This document shows, one piece after another, positions 44,486 to 53,220 of a DNA stretch of 64,000 nt. The number at the start of each line of letters is the position of its first letter. The first letter of the stretch is position 1. The position numbers were made by a program, and so were the translations under genes. The stretch is from Mesobacillus jeotgali (GTDB lineage Bacteria > Bacillota > Bacilli > Bacillales > Cytobacillaceae): NCBI RefSeq assembly GCF_900166585.1, contig NZ_FVZC01000007.1:496001-560000 (forward strand), given 5' to 3'. The notes under the pieces are model-generated. The model did not search any database and was not told the origin of the DNA. It was given only the letters and a program-made list of their open reading frames with translations.

Positions 44486-45217
44486 ATGTATAAAGTCAGA
44501 GTAAAACGAATTCTGTTTAGGAGTAAAAAAATAAATGAACTATGGTATAAGATTATTGAATTAAGAGATGAGGTTAGTAATAGATATAGAAATCTAATAA
44601 ACAAATGTCACTTTAAGTATCTAGTTTATATAAAAGGTTACAATGAAATGAAGTTCGAAAAAAAAATTACAAATGGGATGTTTAAAGTATTCGTTTGTGA
44701 GGCTACGAAAAAAGTCATTAAAGTAAATAAGAGGGATACCTACGCTAGCAATCTTTTATACAAAAAGTTAAAGAATCAGAAAGAATATCAACACTATGCA
44801 AAAGTTATCACATCAGCGACCCTTTTAGACCTTATAAGTATTCATTCATGTCCAGTATTACACGTATATAAGGATGGGGGATATGAATCTCCATTAATTA
44901 AGGGAGTAAACTTACAGATATTAAAATTAAAGTTAGAATCTAATGAGATAAAATTAACTAATACTGAAAAAGATGACTATTTGGAAGCAATCCAAAAACT
45001 TTATGATAATCTTAGAGAATTTTATCATAAAAATAACTTTATTCCAGGTGATTGGATGCTTTATAATCTTGTATTTGAAGAAGAAACAAAAACGATAATC
45101 AATGTCGATATTGAAGGTTTTTATAATTACCAAGGTTTTGTCCCTGAACGAATTAATAAACTTTATTTTAAAGAATTGATAGCATTGTTGAAAGATAGTA
45201 AGGGAAATACACATTAA
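44486..45217 (+). CDS. Small kinase-like protein (WaaY/APH-like)
   Basis: A 243-residue basic protein. The end reads FIPGDWMLYNLVF and then NVDIEGFYNYQG, resembling the catalytic (HGDxxxxN) and metal (DxE) loops of kinase-like enzymes, but the first His is absent (PGDW). It might phosphorylate a glycan or be inactive. It ends the AT-rich module. GGGGAGG lies before the ATG. Confidence 0.6.
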   Translation: MYKVRVKRILFRSKKINELWYKIIELRDEVSNRYRNLINKCHFKYLVYIKGYNEMKFEKKITNGMFKVFVCEATKKVIKVNKRDTYASNLLYKKLKNQKEYQHYAKVITSATLLDLISIHSCPVLHVYKDGGYESPLIKGVNLQILKLKLESNEIKLTNTEKDDYLEAIQKLYDNLREFYHKNNFIPGDWMLYNLVFEEETKTIINVDIEGFYNYQGFVPERINKLYFKELIALLKDSKGNTH

Positions 45218-45567
45218 AAAATATGCTTAACTAAGTGGCAAAATAATATATACTATAATTTTGTTTTATTAAGTTGGACTTTAGAACTTATACTACCCAA
45301 TTTTCTAGCTAGTAAATATAAGGAGAAAAAGATAATTGAAATAGTCATAGATAAATAGTAATTGCTGAGAGAGGATAATAATCATGTAGTAGTTGAAGTA
45401 ATAGCAATAGCAATAGGTATCAAAATTCAATCATAAAGTGAGATATGTAAGGTTATCTATATAAGGATAAAATGATTAAATTGTTAGAAAATGCAAAGAT
45501 ATAGTGAAAATTAAATGATTTCTCAGTAACTAAGTGATTTAATCAGAAGTATCGGAGTTGAAATTAA
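45218..45567. other. AT-rich spacer, possible decayed gene
   Basis: No intact gene is seen. A start-less frame is open from 45218 to 45358, with protein-like composition (FVLLSWTLELILPNFLASKY and a basic tail). Short downstream open pieces end in stops. This may be a remnant of a membrane-protein gene or chance in AT-rich DNA. A promoter for the following gene was not identified. Confidence 0.35.
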
Positions 45568-47391
45568 ATGATAAAGAATTTTTATAGTAAATATTATTCT
45601 ATATCGCAAGTACCTTTATATACTTTTATTTTATTTTTAAAGACAACTTACTTTTATTACATAATAGATCTTCCAATGACCAGGACTAGTTTAGTGACTA
45701 CTCTTGGTCTTTTATTTTGTTTAATAACTGCTGCTGTATATTTCCCTATTAAGTTAAGAAATTTGTACCTCTACTTAATCAACTTAATATATTCTCTTAT
45801 CGTACTAGCAAACGTTTTATACATAAGTTATTTTGGTTCGCCAATAACAAATTATCTCTTTTTACAATTTAATAACTTGAATGGACTTGAAGAGAGTATT
45901 TTTTCGGTTTTTGAGATGAAGTTTGGAATAATACTTTTGGATTTATTACTAATCCCGCTAATTAGAATATTATTAAAGGATAACTTATTAGAGGTTAAAG
46001 AGAAAACAAAAAAAAAGTCTCTATTTAGTATTTTTATTGGACTAATACTAACATTTTATTACCCAGTTAGGATGTACTCATATAATCCTGAAATAATAAA
46101 ACCAAAATATGATGCTAATGAAACAGTTATTAACTTTGGAATTTTAGGCCATCATATTTTGGACAGTTACTCTTATTTAAGAGAGAAAGAAAAATTAGTT
46201 CTAACTGATGAGGAAAAGATTAAGATACATGACTGGTTTGTAAATAAGCAATCTGCTATAGAAGTAACTAGTCAAAGCTCACTTCATAATAACCTTAAGG
46301 AATTTGGAAGGGATCAGAACCTAATTTTAATTCAGGTAGAATCTCTCCAAAACTTTGTTATAAACAAAAGTGTTGCTGGTCAAGAAATAACGCCTAATCT
46401 CAACAAAATGCTAGATCATTCTGTGTACTTCCCTAACATTTATCCCCAAACAATTGATGGTAACAGTTCAGACGCCGAATTTTTAACTCAGACATCTTTA
46501 TTCCCGGTTTCTAAAGGGTCTGTTTTCTTTAGATATCCTCATAATACATATAATTCTTTAGGGAAGACGATGAAAGAGGAAGGATACAATAATATAGCAT
46601 TTCACGCTGATGAGGGGTCTTTCTGGAATAGGACTGAAATGTATCCTAGTATAGGGTTCGATGAATTTAAAACAATCTCGGACTTTAAACTGGATGAAGA
46701 AATTGGAATGGGCTTAAGTGATGGGTCTATGTTTAGACAATCGATTGACATGTTAGAGGAGGTCGAGAATCTATTTTACGCATTTTTCATTACGCTAACT
46801 AATCATATCCCTTTTCAGCTGCCAGAAAAATATCAAATACTTAAGCTTGATAAAGATCTAAATGAATCTATTATGGGCGGATATATACAGAGCGTAGCAT
46901 ATACAGATAAAGTGATTGGAGAGTTCATAAGTGATTTGAATGAAAATGGTTTATTACAAAATTCTCTAATAATTATTTACGGAGATCATGATGGAATTAG
47001 GGACCGAGAAGTAGTGGAACAATATTTCACAAAAAAACAGATAAGTGACGAACAATGGCTAAGAGATTATGTTCCAATTCCGCTAATTATCTATAATCCA
47101 ATACTAAAAAGTGCTGTTAATGATAAAATCGGTGGACAAATTGACTTAATGCCAACAATTAAGTATTTGATGGGGATAAACGGACCTGAGGATAGTTATA
47201 CAATTGGTAGAAATTTACTTGTGAATAATGATGGATATGCCATTCTGCCAAAAGGGGATTACTCTAAAGAACCATATTTCATTGATGAACGCAACATCCA
47301 GAAGAATCTTTCTAAGGAGCAGATGAAACAACTGATTTATTCTGATCTCATTATTAGAAGTGATTATATGGGAGCATTGCTTAGTCAGTAA
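45568..47391 (+). CDS. LTA-synthase-like phosphoglycerol transferase (sulfatase superfamily)
   Basis: A 607-residue protein with five N-terminal transmembrane helices (to ~residue 175) and an extracellular sulfatase-type domain. LIQVESLQNFVI supplies the metal-binding Glu, IIYGDHDGI the distal metal site, and NHIPFQLP the conserved His. The nucleophile position of LtaS enzymes (Thr in G-x-TSDAEF) reads GNSSDAEF, that is Ser. It should transfer glycerol-phosphate from phosphatidylglycerol to an extracellular acceptor, in line with the CDP-glycerol genes at 36436-38015. Ser could still act as nucleophile. Confidence 0.88.
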   Translation: MIKNFYSKYYSISQVPLYTFILFLKTTYFYYIIDLPMTRTSLVTTLGLLFCLITAAVYFPIKLRNLYLYLINLIYSLIVLANVLYISYFGSPITNYLFLQFNNLNGLEESIFSVFEMKFGIILLDLLLIPLIRILLKDNLLEVKEKTKKKSLFSIFIGLILTFYYPVRMYSYNPEIIKPKYDANETVINFGILGHHILDSYSYLREKEKLVLTDEEKIKIHDWFVNKQSAIEVTSQSSLHNNLKEFGRDQNLILIQVESLQNFVINKSVAGQEITPNLNKMLDHSVYFPNIYPQTIDGNSSDAEFLTQTSLFPVSKGSVFFRYPHNTYNSLGKTMKEEGYNNIAFHADEGSFWNRTEMYPSIGFDEFKTISDFKLDEEIGMGLSDGSMFRQSIDMLEEVENLFYAFFITLTNHIPFQLPEKYQILKLDKDLNESIMGGYIQSVAYTDKVIGEFISDLNENGLLQNSLIIIYGDHDGIRDREVVEQYFTKKQISDEQWLRDYVPIPLIIYNPILKSAVNDKIGGQIDLMPTIKYLMGINGPEDSYTIGRNLLVNNDGYAILPKGDYSKEPYFIDERNIQKNLSKEQMKQLIYSDLIIRSDYMGALLSQ

Positions 47392-47433
47392 ACTGAAAAA
47401 TAAAAGATATTCTTAGAAATGGAGTAATTAAAC

Positions 47434-48150
47434 ATGAAATTAGTTTTCCTGGCTGACATTCATGGTAATGCCAATGCATTAGAGGCGGTACTAAAAGACA
47501 TTGAAAAAAGAAAAGTTGATAAGGTTTTTGTGTTAGGTGATATTTGTTACAGAGGACTAGAACCCCAGCGTTCACTCGATTTGGTGAGAGAGCTAAATAC
47601 AGAAGTTATTAAAGGGAATGCAGATGAATGGGTGGTCCGTGGTGTCCAACAGGGAGAGGTGCCTGTTCAGGCACTCGAATCGATGAATAAGGAAAGAAAC
47701 TGGACTTTTTCTCAGTTGGATAAGGAGAGTATAGATTATCTTCAAAGCTTGCCTTCGGATTTAAAGGTTGAACTGGAAGGTGTGAGAATCCATGCATATC
47801 ATGCTACTCCACATAGCTTGTTTGATGTTGTACCACCCGATGAACCTGAGGAAACGCTGATAAAAACTCAAATGGCCCAAGAGGCGGATCTGTATGTATA
47901 TGCGCATATCCATAAGCCATATATTAGATATATAAATGGGAAGGGTGTTATCAACACAGGCAGTGTGGGTCTTCCTTTTGATGGATTAAATAAAGCGTCT
48001 TATGCAATGGTTGAGATTAATGGCAATAGCTATCAAACTTCAATCGTAAGAGTGGAATATGATGTTAAAGTTGTAATTGATCAATTTAGAATTTCAAGTC
48101 ATCCAAATAAGGAAAGGTTGATTAAATTGTTACAAGATGCAACGGTATAG
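47434..48150 (+). CDS. Metallophosphoesterase (YfcE/calcineurin-like)
   Basis: A 238-residue phosphoesterase. FLADIHGNANALEAVLKDIE, VFVLGDICYRG, GNADEW and YVYAHIHKPYIRYINGKGVI are the classic binuclear metal motifs. The substrate is unknown. It lies just before the second lasso promoter and is probably the last gene of the EPS-side transcript. Confidence 0.9.
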   Translation: MKLVFLADIHGNANALEAVLKDIEKRKVDKVFVLGDICYRGLEPQRSLDLVRELNTEVIKGNADEWVVRGVQQGEVPVQALESMNKERNWTFSQLDKESIDYLQSLPSDLKVELEGVRIHAYHATPHSLFDVVPPDEPEETLIKTQMAQEADLYVYAHIHKPYIRYINGKGVINTGSVGLPFDGLNKASYAMVEINGNSYQTSIVRVEYDVKVVIDQFRISSHPNKERLIKLLQDATV

Positions 48151-48275
48151 AGTAGAGAACTTGTGGTCTATGAATAACTAAATCTTCCTAAACAATATAC
48201 TTTTAAACGGGTAATCTCTGTACATCATAAAGTTGGAAAGTTATCAAAGACCCCCAAAAAAATAAAATATGTATA

Positions 48276-48421
48276 TTGACACCTTAAAAAATAGGTGGTA
48301 AATTTTAAATATAAAGTTCTTAATAAAGAACATTAGTTTAATACTGAAAAGTTATTAAACTATAGTTTATAAATTAAAGGTTTTTATATTTTTTTTGATT
48401 TTATCGTTCATTATAATGAAC
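48276..48421 (+). promoter_or_regulatory. Promoter and SinR-type operators of lasso locus 2
   Basis: TTGACA (48276-48281), 17-base spacer, TAAATT (48299-48304). The perfect palindrome GTTCT-TAATAA-AGAAC (48316-48331) lies 12 bases past the -10, mirroring locus 1. A second perfect dyad, GTTCATTATAATGAAC, is at 48406-48421 just before the ribosome binding site. The rest of the 48151-48440 gap shows nothing else. Confidence 0.72.
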
Positions 48422-48440
48422 GTTACTACTCGGAGGAAAC

Positions 48441-50387
48441 ATGAGTGCTATTGCTGGAATTCTAAATTTAAACCATGATCCAATTAATCCAGAACATATG
48501 GAAGGATTAATGAACTCATTTCAAAAATTTCCGGCTGACAAGGTTGATAGCTGGACAAAAGATCATCTTTTCTTTGGCTGTCATGCTCAATGGATTACTC
48601 CTGAATCTGTTGGAGAGAGATTGCCCTGTTATGACCATGAGAGAAACCTGTTGATTACAGCTGATGCAATTATTGATAATCGGGAAGAGCTATTTGAAAA
48701 GTTACAGATAAATCAGAGTTTGCGAAGTATGCTGCCTGATTCACAACTTATATTACTTGCATACTCCAAATGGAAAGAGGACGTTCCCAAGTACTTAGTC
48801 GGTGATTTTGCCTTTGTGATTTGGGATGAGAAGCAGCAAAAGCTATTTGGAGCAAGAGATTTTTCAGGTACAAGGACATTGTATTTTTATCGTGATACCT
48901 CACGATTTGCGTTTTCAACACTTATCGAGCCGCTATTAAAATTGCCCTATGTTGAGAAGAAGCTTAATGAACAGTGGCTGGCTCAATTTTTAGTCATTCC
49001 AACTTTAGTTGAAGCAGCAGACACCTCCATCACAGTTTATCAGAACATCGAACAGCTGCCACCCTCACATAGCATTACTATCAAAAATGGAAGAATAACT
49101 ATATCTAAGTATCAAAGCATCCCTCCAGATGACACACTGAAATTAAAATCTGATTATGAGTATGAAGAAGCCTTTCGTGAAGTATGGAATAAGGTTGTGA
49201 CAGAAAAGGTTCGCAGCTCTGGTCAAGTAGGTTCACATTTAAGTGGTGGCCTGGATTCTGGTTCAGTTGTTAGTTTTGCATCAAGAGCATTAAGAAAAGA
49301 AAATAAACGATTGTTAACCTTTAGCTATATTCTCGAAGAAACCTTTAACGATTGGACTCCTGGATATTATGTTGCTGACGAAACGCCTTACATAAAAGAA
49401 ACAGTGAACTATGTAGGCAACATTGAAGATCATTACCTTAACTTTCCCGGGAAAAGCCCATTAGAGGAGATTGATGATTTTTTAGAAATAATGGAGATGC
49501 CATATAAGTTTTTTGAGAATTCTTTTTGGCTTAAGGGCATCAGCGAGGAAGCGGCAAGTAAAGGAGTTAAGGTTTTGTTAAACGGAGCAAGAGGCAACCA
49601 CTCAATTTCCTGGGGGTCATATGCACTAAACATGAACTATTATACTTCATTGATGAAGAGATTTAGGTGGGTGGAGTTAAATAAAGAGTTAGATAATTAC
49701 TGTGAAAATTTCATTACGGGTAAATCAATCATGCTTCCACTTGTTATAAAAGAAGCTTTCCCAAATTTTTTTAAAAAATCTAATAACACGCAATACGAAT
49801 TCCCATCCTTCATTAATCAATCATTTGCCCAAAAAACAAAGGTTTACGAGAAGTTAAACCATTATGGCATTGATCTTTCCGGAGGGAATGTTACAGGCAA
49901 CTTGGGTGAATATCGAAGAAATCATTATGAACAACCCTATTTTTGGAACAAAAGCGGTGTGGCTAATACAAATTTCTCTTTAAGATACTCTTTATGGGAT
50001 CGGGATCCAACAAACGATTTGCGAGTAGTTCGTTTTTGCTTATCCGTACCTGAGGAGCAATATGTTAAGCATGGTATGATTCGTTCGTTAATTAGAAGAT
50101 CCACTGAAAATATTTTGCCAGAAAAGGTAAGGATGAATCACAACAAAAGAGGCATCCAGGGAGCAGATACCATTCATCGTCTATCGAAGAATTGGAAAGG
50201 CTTCCTCGATGAGATAAAAAAGCTAGATCGAAACTCAGCGGCAGCAGAGTTTATTGATACAGATTTCTTGAAAAATTCTATCTCTAGAATCGATGAGAAG
50301 CCGACTCCCGAACTCGTTTGGAAGGATGATTTCAAGATTTTAACTAGAAGTTTGATAGTAAATAAGTTTCTTGAGAAATACTTCTGA
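48441..50387 (+). CDS. Lasso peptide macrolactam synthetase (C protein), locus 2
   Basis: A 648-residue paralogue of the protein at 17416. MSAIAGILNL again lacks the amidotransferase Cys2, and the ATP loop is HLSGGLDSGSVVS. The blocks WDRDPTNDLRVVRFCLS and the NWKGFLDEI region also match. CGGAGGAAAC precedes the ATG. The precursor begins 14 bases downstream. Having a dedicated cyclase for each precursor suggests that ring formation is substrate-specific. Confidence 0.93.
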   Translation: MSAIAGILNLNHDPINPEHMEGLMNSFQKFPADKVDSWTKDHLFFGCHAQWITPESVGERLPCYDHERNLLITADAIIDNREELFEKLQINQSLRSMLPDSQLILLAYSKWKEDVPKYLVGDFAFVIWDEKQQKLFGARDFSGTRTLYFYRDTSRFAFSTLIEPLLKLPYVEKKLNEQWLAQFLVIPTLVEAADTSITVYQNIEQLPPSHSITIKNGRITISKYQSIPPDDTLKLKSDYEYEEAFREVWNKVVTEKVRSSGQVGSHLSGGLDSGSVVSFASRALRKENKRLLTFSYILEETFNDWTPGYYVADETPYIKETVNYVGNIEDHYLNFPGKSPLEEIDDFLEIMEMPYKFFENSFWLKGISEEAASKGVKVLLNGARGNHSISWGSYALNMNYYTSLMKRFRWVELNKELDNYCENFITGKSIMLPLVIKEAFPNFFKKSNNTQYEFPSFINQSFAQKTKVYEKLNHYGIDLSGGNVTGNLGEYRRNHYEQPYFWNKSGVANTNFSLRYSLWDRDPTNDLRVVRFCLSVPEEQYVKHGMIRSLIRRSTENILPEKVRMNHNKRGIQGADTIHRLSKNWKGFLDEIKKLDRNSAAAEFIDTDFLKNSISRIDEKPTPELVWKDDFKILTRSLIVNKFLEKYF

Positions 50388-50401
50388 AGGGGGGTGGTAG
50401 A

Positions 50402-50557
50402 ATGAAGAAAGAATGGCAAAAACCAACATTAGAGACATTGGACATTAGCATGACATTTAATGGGCCGGGAAATGCCAATGCAGATTGCTTTGATGTTTCG
50501 GATGGTAAAACGGAAACTCATCCAGGGCGGTCCAACGCAAGTTGTTTAGGTAGCTAA
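50402..50557 (+). CDS. Lasso peptide precursor (A), locus 2, long two-cysteine core
   Basis: A 51-residue precursor behind AAGGGGGG. The leader (19 residues) has WQKPTLETLDI and ends MTF, so Thr is at -2. The 32-residue core starts NGPGNANADCF: Asn1 and Asp9 fit a nine-residue ring, with the GPG element shared with precursor 1. Cys10 directly after the ring and Cys29 in the tail could form a disulfide. It ends SCLGS, keeping the C-terminal Ser that the kinase family modifies. Asn1 and the core length are unusual for lasso peptides. Confidence 0.88.
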   Translation: MKKEWQKPTLETLDISMTFNGPGNANADCFDVSDGKTETHPGRSNASCLGS

Positions 50558-50573
50558 AAATTAGTTCATCCCT

Positions 50574-50608
50574 ACCCTTATATCTTGAAAAAGGTATAAG
50601 GGTTTTTA
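50574..50608 (+). terminator. Terminator-like hairpin after precursor 2
   Basis: ACCCTTATA / TATAAGGGT (9 bp) followed by TTTTT. It lies between the precursor and the tailoring genes and probably attenuates them relative to the precursor. Confidence 0.75.
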
Positions 50609-50628
50609 TAAAAATACGGAGGTTCTCC

Positions 50629-51573
50629 ATGTTAAATACAAAGACGAAAATGACCTATAAGGCCTTCGGGTTCCATATATCCAGTGACATAGCATTACCT
50701 GAGCTTCAAGCAGTTAGTGAGGGAGTCGACACGGTTGATATTTCGATCCAAGCGGGTGATGTCTCTCAATTATGGGCAGATTCGGAGAAACTGAATCGCT
50801 ATACTTCTGTTTCCGAAGATTTGGTGTTGTTCTATATTCCTGAGACGGCTATTTATGCCATTAGGAATGGGAAGGAAATCATCTATACTCCTGTGGAAGG
50901 AAGCAGTGACGATGCGAATCGTCTGTATCTTCTTGGTTCGTGTATGGGGGCTTTATTGATGCAGCGGAGAATTCTTCCGCTTCATGGCAGTGCAATTGAG
51001 ATTGATGGAAAGGCTTATGCGATTGTCGGTGATTCGGGTGCGGGAAAATCGACTCTTGCTTCTGCTTTTTTGAGGGAAGGTTATCGGCTGATTAGTGATG
51101 ATGTGATTCCTGTTACGATTTGTGACGGTGTGCCAATGGTAACGCCGGCCTATCCACAGCAGAAGCTCTGGCTGGAAAGTCTCACCCATTTTGGGATGGG
51201 GTCTGATGGACTGAGGCCCATTATCGACCGTGAAACGAAATTTGCTATTCCTGTACAGTCCCAATTTGTTACGAAGTCTCTGCCATTAGCTGGTGTTTTT
51301 GAATTAGTAAAGACAGAGAACGATCATCTAGAAATCCTCCCTGTTACGAACCTTCAACGTCTGCACACCTTGTTCTACCACACTTACCGCAATTTTTTGA
51401 TAGGGCCGATGGGCTTAATGGAATGGCACTTTAATATGACTGCAGGGTTTGCTAATAAAATTGAATTATTCCAGATTCGCAGGCCAGTCGCCCATTTTAC
51501 CGCTCCTGAAATTGCGAGATTGATTTTATCAGAAGTTCATAACGAACCGCGAAAAAAGGTGGCAGAAAGATGA
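50629..51573 (+). CDS. Lasso peptide kinase (HPr-kinase-like)
   Basis: A 314-residue HPr-kinase/phosphorylase-like protein. Walker A is GDSGAGKST near residue 134, preceded by LPLHGSAIEIDGKAYAIVG; the second acidic site is LISDDVIPV. In paeninodin and pseudomycoidin systems this enzyme phosphorylates the C-terminal Ser of the precursor. Both precursors here end in Ser. It overlaps the B2 gene by four bases. Confidence 0.9.
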   Translation: MLNTKTKMTYKAFGFHISSDIALPELQAVSEGVDTVDISIQAGDVSQLWADSEKLNRYTSVSEDLVLFYIPETAIYAIRNGKEIIYTPVEGSSDDANRLYLLGSCMGALLMQRRILPLHGSAIEIDGKAYAIVGDSGAGKSTLASAFLREGYRLISDDVIPVTICDGVPMVTPAYPQQKLWLESLTHFGMGSDGLRPIIDRETKFAIPVQSQFVTKSLPLAGVFELVKTENDHLEILPVTNLQRLHTLFYHTYRNFLIGPMGLMEWHFNMTAGFANKIELFQIRRPVAHFTAPEIARLILSEVHNEPRKKVAER

Positions 51574-52049
51574 AGCTTTTCCGGAAAGTAAGCATCTTTT
51601 TATCCTTTAGCTTTGAGATGAAATGGCTATTAATTGAAGCCATCTCTTTTTTAGCTTTTGCCAGGATTTTAAAGGCCCTGCCCTTTGCAAAAGTGGCTCC
51701 CTCTCTAGGGATTCAAATGGAAGAGACTAACTATGCTATGAATGCTGATCTTAAAATTCTGAAGCAAATCTCACAAGCTATTCATATCATGAGTGCCTAT
51801 ACATTTTGGGAGAGCCAATGTCTAGTGAAGGCGATAGCAGGTATGAAAATGCTTGAGAGAAGGAAAATCGAGAGTACATTATATCTGGGAACAGCTAAAG
51901 ACGAAGAGGGAAAATTGATTGCTCATGCATGGCTGAGGAGCGGCACCTATTACATGAGCGGCTCTGAGGGGATGGAACGTTTTTCGGTGGTCGGGAAGTT
52001 TGCGAAGGTCATCCAACAAAATAAAGTGCTGGGAGAAAGCAATGGATAA
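51570..52049 (+). CDS. Lasso peptide leader protease (B2, transglutaminase-like)
   Basis: A 159-residue cysteine protease of the lasso B2 / transglutaminase-like family. Catalytic Cys84 is in WESQCLVKA and His119 in IAHAWLRSG. It cuts between leader and core once B1 delivers the precursor. No B1 lies in this locus; the only RRE protein is at 19618. It overlaps the nucleotidyltransferase gene. Confidence 0.92.
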   Translation: MKLFRKVSIFLSFSFEMKWLLIEAISFLAFARILKALPFAKVAPSLGIQMEETNYAMNADLKILKQISQAIHIMSAYTFWESQCLVKAIAGMKMLERRKIESTLYLGTAKDEEGKLIAHAWLRSGTYYMSGSEGMERFSVVGKFAKVIQQNKVLGESNG

Positions 52050-53220
52050 GATAACTGGTCTTGATTTATCGGAAGTTCCAAGGGAGTTAAAAGTCCAACT
52101 TAGTTTATTGAGTAAAGATATTAAGGAAGTTTGTTTCGAAGGACTGAACTGGGATCTTTTTATCGATCTTGCTATGCATCACAGAACCTTTCCAGTACTT
52201 TATCCTAAATTGAAACAGCTCCAAGAAGGAACCATCCCTGAATATGTCATGAAGACACTTGAAATGCAATACAGACAAAACACGTTCCGAATGCTGCAAT
52301 TATGCGCTGAGATGGAGCAGGTCAGTAATCTGTTTGCAAAAAATGAAATAAATCTGATTGTTCTTAAGGGGCCGGTACTGGCTAGCGATCTATACGGGGA
52401 TCTATCCAGGCGCACATGCGGAGACCTGGATGTTCTGATTCCAATCAGTGACCTTAAAAGGGCAGAGGAACTCCTTCTCCAGGAAGGATACAGAAAGGAT
52501 GATTATATCCATTCTGTACTTGGCGATTGGAAATGGCGCCATCATCATGTGACCTTTTTTCATGAGACTAAGCTGATTAAGCTGGAAATTCATTGGCGAC
52601 TCAATCCAGGACCAGGTGTGGAACCTGCTTTTGAAGACTTATGGGCTCGGAAAAGGGTTAGTTCAATAACGAATTCACCAGTTTATTATCTGGGGAGAGA
52701 GGATTTGTTCACTTTTCTTGTTTCCCATGGTGCCCGGCATGGCTGGTCCCGTCTTCGCTGGCTGATGGATATATCCCAGATGGTTGAGCAAGAGATGGAA
52801 TGGCGTCAGATTCTTAGTATGTTCGAAAAATATAGCAGCAGGGATGTAGCCGGACAGGCACTTATCCTGGCATCAGAGTTGTTAGGATGCAGACTGCCAA
52901 AGGGCACAGAACAGCTGATGACGTCATCAAAAGCCAAACACCTGGCTAAGGACGCCATCTTTTACATTGAAAAAATGGTGAATCTACATACAGATCCTGT
53001 CCCTGAAGAAGTAGCGGTTTTTCACAAGGAGCACTTATTTTCGTTAATGTCCAAAAAGCAAAAAGCCCTGTTTATTCTTAGTTTTTTATATCCCTATCCA
53101 GAGGATGCTGAGACATTGCCGCTTCCTAAGCAGTTCCATCTCTTATATTTTCCGTTGCGTCCCTTCTTATGGGGATGGAGAAGGACTAGGAGACAAGTGG
53201 CGGACAGGAGGATTTCCTAA
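52042..53220 (+). CDS. Lasso-locus nucleotidyltransferase (PsmN-like)
   Basis: A 392-residue nucleotidyltransferase-fold protein. LIVLKGPVLASDLYGDLSRR and the catalytic GDLDVLIP (Asp128 and Asp130) are clear. In pseudomycoidin biosynthesis the homologue acts on the phosphorylated C-terminus, adding sugars to the phosphate. The same role is inferred here. The ATG giving MDKITGLD follows GGGAGAAAG. Its stop overlaps the ABC start (TAATG). Confidence 0.88.
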   Translation: MDKITGLDLSEVPRELKVQLSLLSKDIKEVCFEGLNWDLFIDLAMHHRTFPVLYPKLKQLQEGTIPEYVMKTLEMQYRQNTFRMLQLCAEMEQVSNLFAKNEINLIVLKGPVLASDLYGDLSRRTCGDLDVLIPISDLKRAEELLLQEGYRKDDYIHSVLGDWKWRHHHVTFFHETKLIKLEIHWRLNPGPGVEPAFEDLWARKRVSSITNSPVYYLGREDLFTFLVSHGARHGWSRLRWLMDISQMVEQEMEWRQILSMFEKYSSRDVAGQALILASELLGCRLPKGTEQLMTSSKAKHLAKDAIFYIEKMVNLHTDPVPEEVAVFHKEHLFSLMSKKQKALFILSFLYPYPEDAETLPLPKQFHLLYFPLRPFLWGWRRTRRQVADRRIS

